DNA from: Stagonosporopsis chrysanthemi
Lineage: Eukaryota > Ascomycota > Dothideomycetes > Pleosporales > Didymellaceae
Length of the DNA stretch: 64,000 nt
NCBI GenBank assembly: GCA_022560025.1
Contig: JAFISE010000074.1
Span: 87,315-151,314 of the forward strand
Direction of reading: 5' to 3'
Below are positions 22,289 to 32,534 of the stretch, in pieces (positions within the stretch are counted from its first letter, which is position 1; each line of letters begins with the position of its first letter). The position numbers were made by a program, and so were the translations under genes. The notes below the pieces were generated by a model. That model was not told where the DNA came from and searched no databases. It was given only the letters and a program-made list of their open reading frames with translations.

Positions 22289-22510
22289 GCGCAGATAGCT
22301 GTTATGCGCATGGTTTGCAATATAAGCGGCATGTACAGATAGAGATATACTGCTGTTTGTGGTTCTTGCTGTAAAGAGTGACGGATTGGTTTGGCTGGCT
22401 GGCTTGTTGCATTTGTGTTGTAAAGTGTACTTAGTAGAAACGTAAGATCAGTTTCTCGTTCCTAAGGTCGGTTAGTATACCATTATCGCTGTACTTGACG
22501 ATAAGAGCTG

Positions 22511-24306
22511 CTAAAAAAATTTCCTCGCACAGCTCGATAAACTTGGCCTCAACTGATTCTCCGTCAAGCTCCCTCCTGGTAGCCTTAGTCCTGAAGATCT
22601 GACCGGGTATCGTAAGTGTGCCTTTGAGGAGGCTCGAGACATACCGTAGTTACTAAGGGTCGGTCTTTTTACGGCAGCTCGTGAAGAAAGCCAGGTCCAA
22701 GTCGGTAGTCCTTTGACTCGGTGGCTCTCATCTTCCGAGACTCTCTTCCACGCTAGATTCAACGCGGTTGTGTTATCCCAGAGCCCAACCAGTGAATGAC
22801 CGTAAGATCTGTCCGCATGAGCCTTCGTTATGCTGGCCAATGCTGGTAGCCTATCAGTAATGTAGGTGGACTCCATCTTCGAAAACGACAGTGTACCAGA
22901 CTTCAGGAGGATGAGTAGGCAAAGCGCTCACAGTCCAGTTTGACCAAGTAAAGCCATATTCTTGTGGTGATACATCTACATTAACATCAACATCTTCTTA
23001 GTCCAAAAGATATCAGTATTGCCATAGCATAGGTTGGTGCGCTGAATGAAAAATTCGTCGCAAGAAATACGTTTCCTAACCGCGTCTGTGAAGTGGTGGC
23101 TGATAATTTCTCTCCCAGGGCGTTCTAGTGCGCTTGAACTTGACAAGATGATCATGTTCGCGTGGAAATTCAGTGAGCGAATTTCTGTAACCAATAGATA
23201 GCCGGTCGACTACAGTTTTAAGACTCCAAGGGTTGAGTCTGCATATGCTCTGCCATACTCAGCCGCTTTTGCTGCGATAATATATTGCAGCCATGTTGGC
23301 CGCCTCATTCTCCCAGTCCCCTTTGCTGTCTTGGATGATGCAAAGGCTGTCAATCCACAGGAAAGATATCCCGAGATGAAGAGCGACTGTAACAGTGTCC
23401 TCGAATGTCTTCAGTAGACCTTTTGATAGGATCTGATGTCTATGTGACTCAAGGTTCGTGGTCCTTATCTCTGGAGGACGAGGACCATCTGGATTGACCC
23501 AGCAATGGCTGAGAGTTATGTGATCAGGAAGCGATCCAAACCATCCCATAGCCTTCACTAGGCGTATAGACGCATTGAACTTGAGATCCCTCAGGTCAAG
23601 TGGTGGACTTGGAAAATCAGAAACTATCATCTTCGAGCATTGCTCGTGGGCTCCATCCTTTGCATTAATACACTCAATAAGCCAAATCATGTATCTTCAT
23701 CAATCGATTGTTGAGATCCATGGTACATGTTTTCTAATCGTGTCGCTCGAAGACTCGTTCATGCTGGTCTTCGTGAGTATCTGGAAGGCCATTGTATAAG
23801 CAGCCATTTCACATTGGGGGCTTATGACATAAAACGATCTGGTGGCTCACCTTCTGCACGTGCAATTATGCAATGGCTTGTCACTCACGGTCTCCGTAGA
23901 GCCGGTTGAGTTCATCAAGTTCGCTCGGACTGTCCCTGTGGAAAGCTTGAATCTGGTCCTCGATCGTTTCTGATTCGATGGATTCCGATGCTGCAGTAAA
24001 GGGCGCCACAACATCAATATCTGATATCGGACTTCGTTTGTGGGCGGGAACTTTCCAATACACCGATACCTCAATGTGCGACCATGCGCTACAAGAGGTC
24101 GGTCTGTCCATTGTGAAGCAGAATTCAACGTCGGACGCTGCAGATGCACTCTGACTTCGAAAATCATATAGGATAGCTTTGCAGAAAGGGCACGACAGTG
24201 CTGAGCACTGCACCTCGTCGAGTCTTTGATATAATGTATGAAGGGGATGGAAGAATTCCCAAAAAACCAAATCGAGAAGATTTCCGCACAACATTCCACC
24301 TGACAT
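22511..24306 (-). pseudogene. Decayed HET-domain (heterokaryon incompatibility-like) gene
   Basis: Pieces of one HET-domain protein lie in order on the minus strand but in different frames. 24306-23881 codes an N-terminal part (MSGGMLCGNLLDLVFWEF..). 23690-23259 codes the HET core with ITLSHCW, LKTFEDTVTVALHLGI and the hallmark LWIDSLCIIQD, then MAAIY. 22876-22511 codes a typical HET C-terminal part with TDRLPALASI, GLWDN and LPTWTWLS. Between the core and the C-terminal part the frame breaks after MAAIYYRSK, the usual Ile-Ala-Ala-Thr segment is missing, and further stops occur (the 23194-22976 piece fits only in a third frame). Introns could explain one break, but not all. Intact genes of this family control allorecognition and cell death. 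Confidence 0.72.
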
Positions 24307-25022
24307 CTTCGAATAACAACTTAGAGTGGACCAGCAGCTATGAGGGCAAGATTACAATCTTGGCTCTACGGTACATTTGCACTCCTTATAAGTCGCTATT
24401 GCATGCATAGTGATGCAGAACCACGTCACCCCGGACGGGTAGCATTGCATACTTTAAGCCGAGGCTGCTGAGCTATCCTTTGCAGTATCTGTGCATGCTG
24501 TGCACACTTCAAAACCTTGTGTACTCTTATTAAAACCTACTTCACTTAGCTCCTATTTATAAATTCTTCAACGTTTGCAGCTTGTCACCATCACGGCAAG
24601 TCGTAGTCATTTGTACAGAATTGTGAGAGCCATATCGCATTTCCCAATATCATGCCCTCAATTCTCACTGTGCCGACGTGTTGCAAGACGCATCGATATG
24701 CTGTGGTTGAATCCTGGAAGCCCTCTGAATTAACACTAGGGGCTGATGTGCAACCAAGGGCACAACGGAAACGCTGCGATAAGGTCAAAATCTGACACGA
24801 GTGGAGCACGTAGTTCTAGACAAGATAAAGCAGTTAGAGGCGGTACAAGCGGAATATGCAAGAGCGCACGACACGCAGTTCGCAAGGAAACCCGTGAGAA
24901 TATGCAGATATAAAGTGTTCCATTGGCAGAATGGGAAAACTCTTCAGCAACGAATCAAAGCGTAATGGCTCCGATTGAGAATTGCCACCGCGAGCCATAC
25001 TTCTGTACGTAAACGCTGAGTC
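24307..25022. other. Intergenic region
   Basis: About 700 bases with no supported gene; the sequence is moderately A/T-rich. It is the 5' flank of the decayed HET gene and the 3' flank of the GH43 gene. Confidence 0.6.
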
Positions 25023-26570
25023 TCATGCTGCCGTTGGCGCTAGAACCTCCCATTCCTTGGCCGCCACACCACCGAACTTGCCGCCATTCCCTGAAGCGAC
25101 CAAGACAGCTCGCACGGATGTAGTGTTGATCTGCGCAAACTCGGCTTCAGCAGGCTCATCGGTCACCGCCGTAGGGAATGTAGCATTGATCTTCGCCCAC
25201 GAATTCTCTGCGGCGAGAAACTCCACTCCCCAGCTTTCAGGCGGAGGTACACCGATGATGGAACCGGCGGGCTGGTCGGCAAAAAATGATATGTGTGCGC
25301 CGTTCAACGAGACAGTGGAATTCCACGTCAGTATGAGGATGGACACTTCGGGCGAGTCGTCGCCGGCGTAAGAGGACCAGTACTCGGGCGGAAGAGGATT
25401 CGATGGCGTTTCGCCGTCGTTGACGGCGGCAATCCAGTACTGGACTGGGGTTGCGTTTTGCGACGTGGCCTTTGCGTGGAGCGCGATGTTGCGAGTCGGT
25501 TCCGCGGGAGGCGCAGGACGTTGGGTTTGAACGACTTTGGTGATGCGAGGCGGATCCTGGGTGTCGTCGAACGTCATGGAGTCGAATGCAACACTGCGTC
25601 GAAAGTTGCCGCCGGTGGTCGCGTCGGCAGTATGGTAGACAAGGTAGCACTCATTGTCGAGCTCTACCGCGCCGGGATGAGAGGTGGTAGACGATACGAT
25701 GTCGAGCACAACCCCGCGGAATGTCCAAGGGCCCAGTGGCGAGCTCGCTGTACCGTAGGCGATGCAAGCGCGATATGAAGTGGGTGTGCATGGCGACTCT
25801 GGGCCGGCGTTGTTCGCAGCATATAGCATGTAGTACACTCCCTTGCGCTTGGTGATCCACAGAGCTTCAAAGAATCCCGTCAGCGTGGAAACGGTGGAGA
25901 CGTCGCCAACAGGAGTGACCATGTCGCTGTCGAATTGACATCCACGAAGGGCCCCAAAGGTACCATAATAGACGTAGACCTTTCCGTCATCATCAACCAA
26001 GATGGTTGGATCGATGTTCTGGATGTCGTTTCCTGGTGCAGGTTCGGATTGAGACAGGACCGGACCCGAAGGATGCGCGTCCTTGAAGGGACCCAAAGGA
26101 CTGTCCGCCACAGTAACTCCAATCGTAAACTTGTCTGCGTTATCTGACTGCGCTTCGGTCACCGGTGCGTAGAGATAAAACCTCCCATCAGGCCCCTCTA
26201 CAATCTGCGCTGCGTATGCTGTACCCTCGGCCGCCCACGTGAAGACGTCGCTGGGCTTGATGATACCAGGATAGAAATCCCAATCAGAACCGGCAGGATC
26301 TGGTTTCGATCTCGAGACGAACATCTCCCACTCGTTGATCACAAAGCTATTGTCACCCTCAGGGGCCGCATCGCGCCCAGCTAAGATGTAGAGCGTGTTG
26401 TTTACAACCAGGGGTCCGGGGTCTGCAGAGAAGTAGCTGCCATCAGCAAGAATCGGGTTACCGGTGGACTGGATAGGAGTCGGCAGCAGCTGTGCGTTGA
26501 CGCTCACACCTGGCAGAAGCAGAAGGCTTGCAAAGAGGTGGAACATTGTTTTCAAGTAAGGCATATTCAT
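25023..26570 (-). CDS. Secreted GH43-family glycoside hydrolase (arabinofuranosidase/xylosidase type)
   Basis: Inverting hydrolase acting on arabinose- or xylose-containing plant cell-wall polysaccharides. Single exon, 515 residues. Signal peptide at about 1-26 (hydrophobic core, ending SVNA). The five-bladed propeller residues are visible: catalytic base Asp in YFSADPGPLVV (about 49), pKa-setting Asp in NIDPTILVDDDG (about 185), and acid Glu in FFEALWITKRKGVYYMLY (about 239). HPGAVEL and YLVYHTAD match the family's later blades. From about residue 355 a beta-rich C-terminal domain begins, starting with a NIALHAKATSQ segment like a discoidin/CBM-type module. The exact substrate cannot be read from sequence. 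Three Met codons lie near the start; the first gives the longest signal peptide. Confidence 0.88.
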   Translation of the reverse strand: MNMPYLKTMFHLFASLLLLPGVSVNAQLLPTPIQSTGNPILADGSYFSADPGPLVVNNTLYILAGRDAAPEGDNSFVINEWEMFVSRSKPDPAGSDWDFYPGIIKPSDVFTWAAEGTAYAAQIVEGPDGRFYLYAPVTEAQSDNADKFTIGVTVADSPLGPFKDAHPSGPVLSQSEPAPGNDIQNIDPTILVDDDGKVYVYYGTFGALRGCQFDSDMVTPVGDVSTVSTLTGFFEALWITKRKGVYYMLYAANNAGPESPCTPTSYRACIAYGTASSPLGPWTFRGVVLDIVSSTTSHPGAVELDNECYLVYHTADATTGGNFRRSVAFDSMTFDDTQDPPRITKVVQTQRPAPPAEPTRNIALHAKATSQNATPVQYWIAAVNDGETPSNPLPPEYWSSYAGDDSPEVSILILTWNSTVSLNGAHISFFADQPAGSIIGVPPPESWGVEFLAAENSWAKINATFPTAVTDEPAEAEFAQINTTSVRAVLVASGNGGKFGGVAAKEWEVLAPTAA

Positions 26571-27984
26571 CTCTGCGACACTACATGTGCGATGGTTATT
26601 ATATCAAGACAAGGAAACGGGTCGGCATGAATGTGAGCGCATTAAACATTCTTGATGATGATTCCACTGAACTGTGGGGTTGGAAACACGAAGCACGTTA
26701 ATTGTTCCGTTCATCTCAGTGCTACATGCGTGAGAAGAGAACCTTGCAGCTACCTAACCTAGCACAGTTAGCGCGTGTTTTAGACTTCCAGAATAGCGTG
26801 AGAACCGGTTCACACGGTCACCCAACACGAAGCATTGTAATAATCGCTGGACACAACATACCAGAAGCAAAGAGCTTCCCCGCTTGAAGAATCGGCTGAT
26901 TTTCTGATTTGAGAGTCCACTTCTTCGATGTTGTTCTTATACGAAGAAGCTCGTCTCTTTTGAGCGATCGTTCTTGGGAACCAAAGATCTCTCACTTGGC
27001 TACAATACCCACAACTAACTCATCAACTGTGTTTGCCCAGCAATGTAGTGCTTACTGGTCCGTATACTCTAGGCTACTAGAGTTAGGACTTGATTGTGTT
27101 CTGCAGTGTAGCGCGCAGGAAAGATTTGCGGAGAAGCGCGTGTAGAGCTGATCGGCCAAAAGAAACGAGCTCCTTCGTACGGCTGGATACGAGAATTGGC
27201 ATCATTATGCTTGCTGAGTGCTTACACTATCTTCTATAAGAAGAACAACAAACACGTGTCTTTCTTTAAGAACAGCTTTGGCTTCAAATTAGTCCCTCGG
27301 CTCTGTAGGCTCCCTGTTGGTTTATTCGGAGATGTTTTGATTGGCTTCGAAGTAGTTAGGGTGCATGTGCCATTTGCGACGAGCTTGACGATATGCTTCA
27401 GCTCGATAGCTGAGAAAGGGGCCCTACCGCCTTGTATGCCATCATCAGGGCATACAAGGAGGCCAAGCCCCGTGTGCCATAGTAACATATGTATCCGCAG
27501 CTCGAGGATACTATTATCTCTTGTGTAAGGCAGCGCGAAAATACTTTCCCAGCTCTTATTCCCTCACGCCCACCATCGACTGACTTGACACAGTTCACAA
27601 CCATCGCCCATCCCGATGCCCAAGACTACCCTCGTGCGGTCATCATCAAGTTTACTGAGCTCCTTCCGAAACCGAGGAAAGCCTTTGCGAACCCCACCCT
27701 TCTTAACAGCACAGGTCGAGCTCTTCTCCGCGACAATGAACGCATGAAGGTGGCTTTGGGTATGGACAAGATCGATGGGCACTGCTATGCCATCTTGATC
27801 AAGACGAAAGCTAGTTGTTGGTTACTTGCAGTCGCTTTCTCGGAGTGCAGGATCAAGCTTTCCTACCTGCTGACAAGCTAGCCATTTACGCATTAGTCGT
27901 TCGTAGTCTTAGATTTGGCCACCCTTGGAGCTGTCTAATCAAAACAAAAACTGAGATATTAACAAGCAAACTGACATAACGGAT
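26571..27984. other. Intergenic region with a MITE-like element
   Basis: No intact gene. It contains the TA-flanked inverted-repeat element at 26942-27177. A plus-strand frame at 27489-27881 has no recognisable domain and its upstream frame is broken, so it is not called as a gene. Confidence 0.55.
26942..27177. mobile_element. MITE-like element with 28-bp terminal inverted repeats and TA flanks
   Basis: The left end reads CGAAGAAGCTCGTCTCTTTT and the right end, reverse complemented, CGAAGGAGCTCGTTTCTTTT; over 28 bases 24 match. Both ends are flanked by TA (26940-26941 and 27178-27179), as expected for a Tc1/mariner/pogo insertion. At 236 bp with no coding capacity this is a non-autonomous element. 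A diverged relative starts at 31896. Confidence 0.7.
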
Positions 27985-28103
27985 ACATACGACCATAGGA
28001 CGTTGAAAACAAGGCTTCCCGTTCGCTCAGCCCTATTTAAGCAACGTACCGGCGGATTAGTAGTTAGGTGGGTGACCACTAGCGAATACCCGCTGTTGTA
28101 TGT
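27985..28103 (+). rRNA. 5S ribosomal RNA gene, copy C (119 nt)
   Basis: The same 119-nt 5S sequence as copy A, base for base, on the opposite strand. ACATACGACCATAG starts the gene and GCTGTTGTATGT ends it, forming helix I. A TATTAA box starts at -28 (27957), and a T7 run at 28105-28111 serves as the pol III terminator. It appears functional. Confidence 0.96.
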
Positions 28104-28551
28104 CTTTTTTTGTTGCAAGAGTAGATAGACAGCTATACTTAAAGAACTAAGAAGAGTAGCTGACTTTGTAGGCTGTTGGTATACTATGGTCGACGTGTGC
28201 CGCTAGCGCAGCACTAGCGTACTTGGCTGCTGCAGGAGAAGTGAAAGAATGATCACGTGGCGGAAGTCCAGACTAACGACACCTCGCTGCGCGCACAGCA
28301 CACAACCAGTCGACGAACGAGGCTTTTAACGGGAAGTTAACCTTTTTGCTACAAACTCTGCAGTCTAGTACAAGAAAAAGACTAGGAGCCGCCCAAGAGT
28401 GCTCTTAGATAACATGGAATGAAAAAGAAGTCTCGTGGAGCTTGTGCACGGTATGCTTCCAAGCAAAAGGATTCTAAAATCAATAGCAGGCATTCATAGT
28501 AGAGCTTAGCAACTCTATTATACCCACATATGCTTCGTTCTGCACTCACAC
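28104..28551. other. Intergenic region after 5S copy C
   Basis: About 450 bases without a gene signal, lying downstream of both the 5S gene and the minus-strand DUF7726-like gene. Confidence 0.6.
28105..28111 (+). terminator. Pol III terminator of 5S copy C
   Basis: Seven consecutive T residues begin two bases after the mature 5S 3' end. Copies A and D have T6 and T5 at the equivalent place. Confidence 0.8.
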
Positions 28552-29212
28552 TTAGCGCTTTATGTTTGCTACCTCACTGCGAGTTGGCTGTTCGCCTGGG
28601 CGACAGATTATTTTGAAATGGTCCGGGTCTGTGCGGTATCTCCCATTGGGAAATCTATTGCTGTTAGCTCATGGACCCCATCGTGCAACCGTGCTTGCTA
28701 CTGCACGCCTGGTACACTTACTCCTCCTCAGCCTTCTCCCTCGTCTTGCTCTTCTTCTCACCACTCCAGATCCGCATCATCTCCAACAGCATATTACCAT
28801 GATAGTAGGTCTCACTGTCTCCGCCACCCATACCGCCGCTTTCCTTCAGGAACGCTGTCAAGGCCCTGACGCTGGGTCCTTCGTTTCCGAAACCCGCTGT
28901 AGACTCAATGGGATGGTGGCGCTGCGCAATTTCGCAGAGCTTCTTGGAGAGATTGGTCTTGTTGAAGATCCTCGTCGAACTGGGGATCTTGACTTTCTTG
29001 TCGAGGAGAGCATTTAGCCTCCGGCGGATGCCGGAAGCCTTGTTTTGACTCAGTAACGAAAGATCAGATAGGAGCCGGAGACTTACATTCTCGTAGCATG
29101 GCACCTCACCCTTTCTCTCCTCAAGGATAATGTCAAGATAGCTGTCTGGAAGATCCGCGTTTGCCTTGGTAGTGGAGGCCGTCCCTGCGCCTTTGCTACT
29201 GCTCTTCTTCAT
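28552..29212 (-). CDS. DUF7726-like small nuclear-type protein of unknown function
   Basis: Model: exons 29212-29087, 29038-28722 and 28654-28552, 181 residues. Intron 1 (48 nt, GTAAGT) has an unusual AAG acceptor and is stop-free, so retention is possible. Intron 2 (67 nt) begins with GTAAGT exactly at an apparent stop, has GCTAAC branch-like and ATAG acceptor signals, and leads into a short exon coding EFPNGRYRT and RPGEQP. The body (PCYEN..IRRRLNALL, FNKTNLSKKL, GPSVRALTAFLKESG, GGDSETYYHGNMLLE, KKSKTREKAEEE) matches what I recall of fungal proteins carrying DUF7726, often repeated domains with a DNA-binding-like fold. The N-terminus may be longer: 29213-29421 has a coding-like Ser/Asn/Asp-rich frame ending just before the start. 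Confidence 0.65.
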
Positions 29213-30293
29213 TTTCCATTACCAGCTCCTTGCACTTTATTTGCGTCATCAGTGGGCGAAGCGCTGTCCTTTGGCACGTCATTCTCCTTGTTATTGCTGG
29301 AATTTTGCGCAGATTCCGAGCAGGTTTGGTGGAAGGATATGGCTCTGCGCGAGCATCCACGCGATCTCTGGATGTCCTTGCTGGCGGCATTGTAGACTTT
29401 CAAGTGTTCAGATATCGTCAACTACCTATGTGCTGTGGAGCAACTGTTATCGCAGCTTGTGACTCGCTTTGTAGCGATCGACGCGGTGACGTGATTAACC
29501 CAGGTTTCGCGCCTAGAAAAACCCGCGCTAATTCGACGCGTCGAGGCTTCCCCGCCCGCAGCAGTGACACTAAGACGCTAGCATATCTAGGCTTGTGTCT
29601 TTGAAGTCAATGTATGCACCTGTTTAGGCTGACTCGCGACGTAGAATTTGCAGGTGTGAGACACCGAGGCTTTCTTCATAAAAGTACTTGATGTTCCGCA
29701 CCAAAAGTACAGCGATCCAATCTCATTGGTGCCTGCGGCCTGTGTGAAAACGTGCAAATGGTAACCACGGAACCTGCCTGAATTTGCGATTGCACATCTG
29801 GAACCCAAAAGTCTTTCCATACAAAGCTATGCAAGGCCAAACAATAGATGTACGCAGCATACAAACACTCCATCGAGGGCATTCAAGTAACGACAAGATT
29901 TGCACTAGAATAAATGTCAAGAATACCACATACCCCTGTACGACCACTGTACTTTACCAGCAAAGTCCTTCAATACCTCGACGAGGTTTTTCAAGGATTG
30001 ATCCAGCCTGGTCAGTGGAGTCAGAACCCAAACAGTCGAACGAGATAAAAAGCAGCTCGACCTTGTAAAGGGTGGGCTAGCCCCTCTTCATCGCAATGAC
30101 GAGCCATCCAATACGTACCTTTCCGCCGCGTGCCATGGTACTCTTCCAGGTTGCAATACTTATCGTACCAGATTGAGGATGTAGCACTCACTCAATTTTT
30201 CGAAGAACTTTATCTTGCTTTTCGTCTTCTCAAATTCTCTTGAACGCACAAAATATCACCACCGTCTTCGATACCTTCTGCAGTATAGGAACA
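29213..30293. other. Intergenic region, possible extra 5' exon of the DUF7726-like gene
   Basis: No firm gene. On the minus strand 29421-29209 is open and codes a low-complexity peptide (NNKENDVPKDS..), which could be an upstream exon of the gene at 28552-29212, but no good splice junction was found. The rest shows nothing. Confidence 0.45.
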
Positions 30294-31340
30294 ATGTCCA
30301 CGAACAACTCATGGGCGGACAGTCCATGGCGTAATCCCGCGATTGTTTTCGAGGAGCTTCCAGAGTCGCTCATCCTCGAAGACCTTAAACGATCATGGCA
30401 TTTCCAGAGAGAGGCACACTTCCGCTGGATGCAAAAAGTGATTTGGACTACGAATGACTGCTATCGCGTTGTCCTTCGTGACGTCGAAGGCATGGTAGGC
30501 GATATAGCAAAGGAGCTGTGCAATAAGCCTACGGCATTCTATTGGCTTCAGTCTGCGCAGACAGGTGCTCCCCATGCCCCTGAGAAGTCTTGTATGCGCG
30601 GTGGTATCTTTGCAGCCATATATGAAGAGTGGCATCAAAGCTCCGTTGACCCAAATATCGAATTTGGCCATTTCTTCGCAGCGCCTGTTCGAATTACTGC
30701 CACAGGCCCATCGAGCCTACCACAGATCTTGAAGGCACATACATCGCTTTGTGCCCAAGCACAGCACATCTCGTTGGATATGGATAACTATTCAGTGCAT
30801 CCTCTTCTCCCTGCCGTTCTCCTTGTATGCGACCGACTTGACTCGACAGTTGGACGTGGACCAGATGGCTACGTCAGTCTTCGTGAAGTGGCGAGGACGC
30901 AGATTGTGCTGGTCCTTCTTACCGGAACAGCTCAAACCAGCACCGATATCCATGTTACTCTGGATCGTCTCAAACCATTCGCTCTGCCTATCGAAAGAGA
31001 CGATGCCACTGGCCTTGACATCCTGCGAGTGCCCCTGAATGTGGCTGTCAATTTTGTCACCGAGTTGGAGGGTAGGATGGACGAACAAAAGGGAACCAGC
31101 GGTCGAACTTTAGACACGAGTCTCTGTCATCACGAAACACCTCTCGGATACAACTGGGGCGACATCGCGCGTGATCCAAACATATGGGCTCAAACAATGC
31201 GAGCAGAGGCAATGAAAATTGGGTTCAAAAAGTTGGAGAATACGAAATATGCTGCCGTACGCGTTCACGCGCGCCTTTCTGGACAAGTTTCCAACTGCGA
31301 ACTAGAACACGTACCCTTCAGCCGGAAGTGGAAACCCTGA
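30294..31340 (+). CDS. Orphan hypothetical protein (348 residues)
   Basis: Single-exon frame starting ACAATGTCCACG. I do not recognise the family. The protein is soluble-looking, with no signal peptide or membrane span and moderate charge; it has WADSPWRNP near the start and a hydrophobic stretch LLPAVLLVCDRLD in the middle (about residue 180). Even composition and length without repeats favour a real gene. It lies in the repeat-rich segment between 5S copies C and D, 177 bases from copy D, and may be lineage-specific. Confidence 0.6.
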   Translation: MSTNNSWADSPWRNPAIVFEELPESLILEDLKRSWHFQREAHFRWMQKVIWTTNDCYRVVLRDVEGMVGDIAKELCNKPTAFYWLQSAQTGAPHAPEKSCMRGGIFAAIYEEWHQSSVDPNIEFGHFFAAPVRITATGPSSLPQILKAHTSLCAQAQHISLDMDNYSVHPLLPAVLLVCDRLDSTVGRGPDGYVSLREVARTQIVLVLLTGTAQTSTDIHVTLDRLKPFALPIERDDATGLDILRVPLNVAVNFVTELEGRMDEQKGTSGRTLDTSLCHHETPLGYNWGDIARDPNIWAQTMRAEAMKIGFKKLENTKYAAVRVHARLSGQVSNCELEHVPFSRKWKP

Positions 31341-31517
31341 ACTCACGCGCGTTCTTAGTAAATCTTTCCACGTCGGATAGAGGCACACGCTGAGTGCAAA
31401 GCTTGAAATTAGTTTGTTGGCAGTAGCAGAGGAGCTGGTGAGTTTCAAACTGTAAGATGCATCTATGTAGGGGCCACTAAAAATCTTGTTCCGTATCTAT
31501 CTATCCACTCGCAAAAA

Positions 31518-31636
31518 GCATACAACAGCGGGTATTCGCTAGTGGTCCCCCACCTAACTACTAATCTGCCGGTACGTTGCTTAAATAGGGCTGAGCGAAC
31601 GGGAAGCCTTGTTTTCAACGTCCTATGGTCGTATGT
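31518..31636 (-). rRNA. 5S ribosomal RNA gene copy D, possibly inactive
   Basis: 119-nt 5S sequence differing from copies A and C at three positions, one at the 3' terminal base, one in the GGGTGACC part of the internal control region (GGGGGACC here) and one nearby. Unlike the other three copies it has no TATA-like sequence at -29 (CAAGTA instead). A T5 run follows at 31513-31517. The changes and the lost box suggest reduced or no activity, though this is inference. Confidence 0.85.
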
Positions 31637-32534
31637 GGAAGATGCGTGGCAGCGTACATTACTTGAACTGCTAGATGTTAGATGAGATCGCGGTGCATCA
31701 TCCTCCCCCACCCAACTACCAGAGCTTCAGTCCGTGGCATACAGACAGGCTACTTGGATTGGAAGCCGCGAGTTGTTTCGTCCTGCGGCTGCCGGGCGAT
31801 TGTGGGGTATCTGGCAAGCGGTAACGGGAAGTGCAAAAGACTGGGCGGATAGAGATCCGAGAGCTGAGAGGTGAGGACAGAGAGTCAGAGGAGTACGAAG
31901 AAGCTCGTTCCTTTTCAGCGATAGTTCGTAGGAGCAACAGGTCCTCAAGTTGGCTACAACTTCCACAATGAATTTTCCAAATTTACTTGCGCAGATATGT
32001 AGTGTTTACTTCTGTCTAACAGGCTGTTAAAGCTAATGTAAGACCGTCTTGTACTGTTTTTTATAACCTGTAGTCGTAATCCTAACACTAGACTTCCACA
32101 CCCCAAATGTATGTAGTGGCCTTCTTGTGGCTAGCTGTTTCGCACATTGTCCACTAAGTCTACAAAAGATGTTGTAGCGTGTTGAGCGGTTAGCCATTGG
32201 TTCTACTGCTGATCAAAACCCAGCATTTCATACGACTTGGGCCAACGCATTGATATCCACGCCAGGGTGCTTTCAGGAAAAACTCCACGTAAAAGCACAC
32301 CACCAAATCGGGTGAGATACCCCAGTCCCGTTTTTCGATGGTTTTGTTACTTTTGTGTTTGGACAGGGGAGAGCGAAAGGAAGGAAAGAGGGGAAGAGCA
32401 CAGAAGCTACATGTATAATTCATGGAGAAGGAGCTTCTCGCGAGATAGTTACTACCTCAAGCAAGAAGGATGCTGTGTTTACAATTGCCTTCCAGGCTTT
32501 CTCGTCTGTAGACTGCACCGTAACATTCGCGAAC
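31637..32534. other. Intergenic region with a relative of the MITE-like element
   Basis: No gene supported. The MITE-related stretch begins at 31896. Short frames near 32240-32560 do not show domain features. Confidence 0.55.
31896..32040 (+). repeat. Diverged relative of the 26942-27177 MITE-like element
   Basis: Begins CGAAGAAGCTCGTTCCTTTT after a TA (31894-31895), matching the left end of the first element, and continues with shared blocks such as AGCGAT.GTTC, TTGGCTACAA, ATGTAGTG.TTACT. The right end is unclear; a weak match near 32170-32215 (GCGTGTTGAGCGGTTAGCC) may be its remains. Confidence 0.55.

Larger units (their letters stand above)
21764..22510. other. Intergenic region with poly-G tracts around an assembly gap
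   Basis: No gene. It carries G runs at 21891-21901, 22082-22106 and 22232-22287 and the N gap. The stretch 22182-22287 is almost only G and T and should be treated as low-quality sequence. Confidence 0.7.

Noticed and set aside
27489..27881. A 130-residue plus-strand frame as a transposase remnant
   Set aside because: No DDE, helix-turn-helix or other transposase motif can be seen, and the upstream frame is broken.
16461..31636. The four short repeats as a MITE family with imperfect CATAC ends
   Set aside because: They first looked like a 119-bp inverted-repeat element, but the sequence is ascomycete 5S rRNA; the CATAC/GTATG ends are helix I, and TATA boxes and T runs flank the intact copies.
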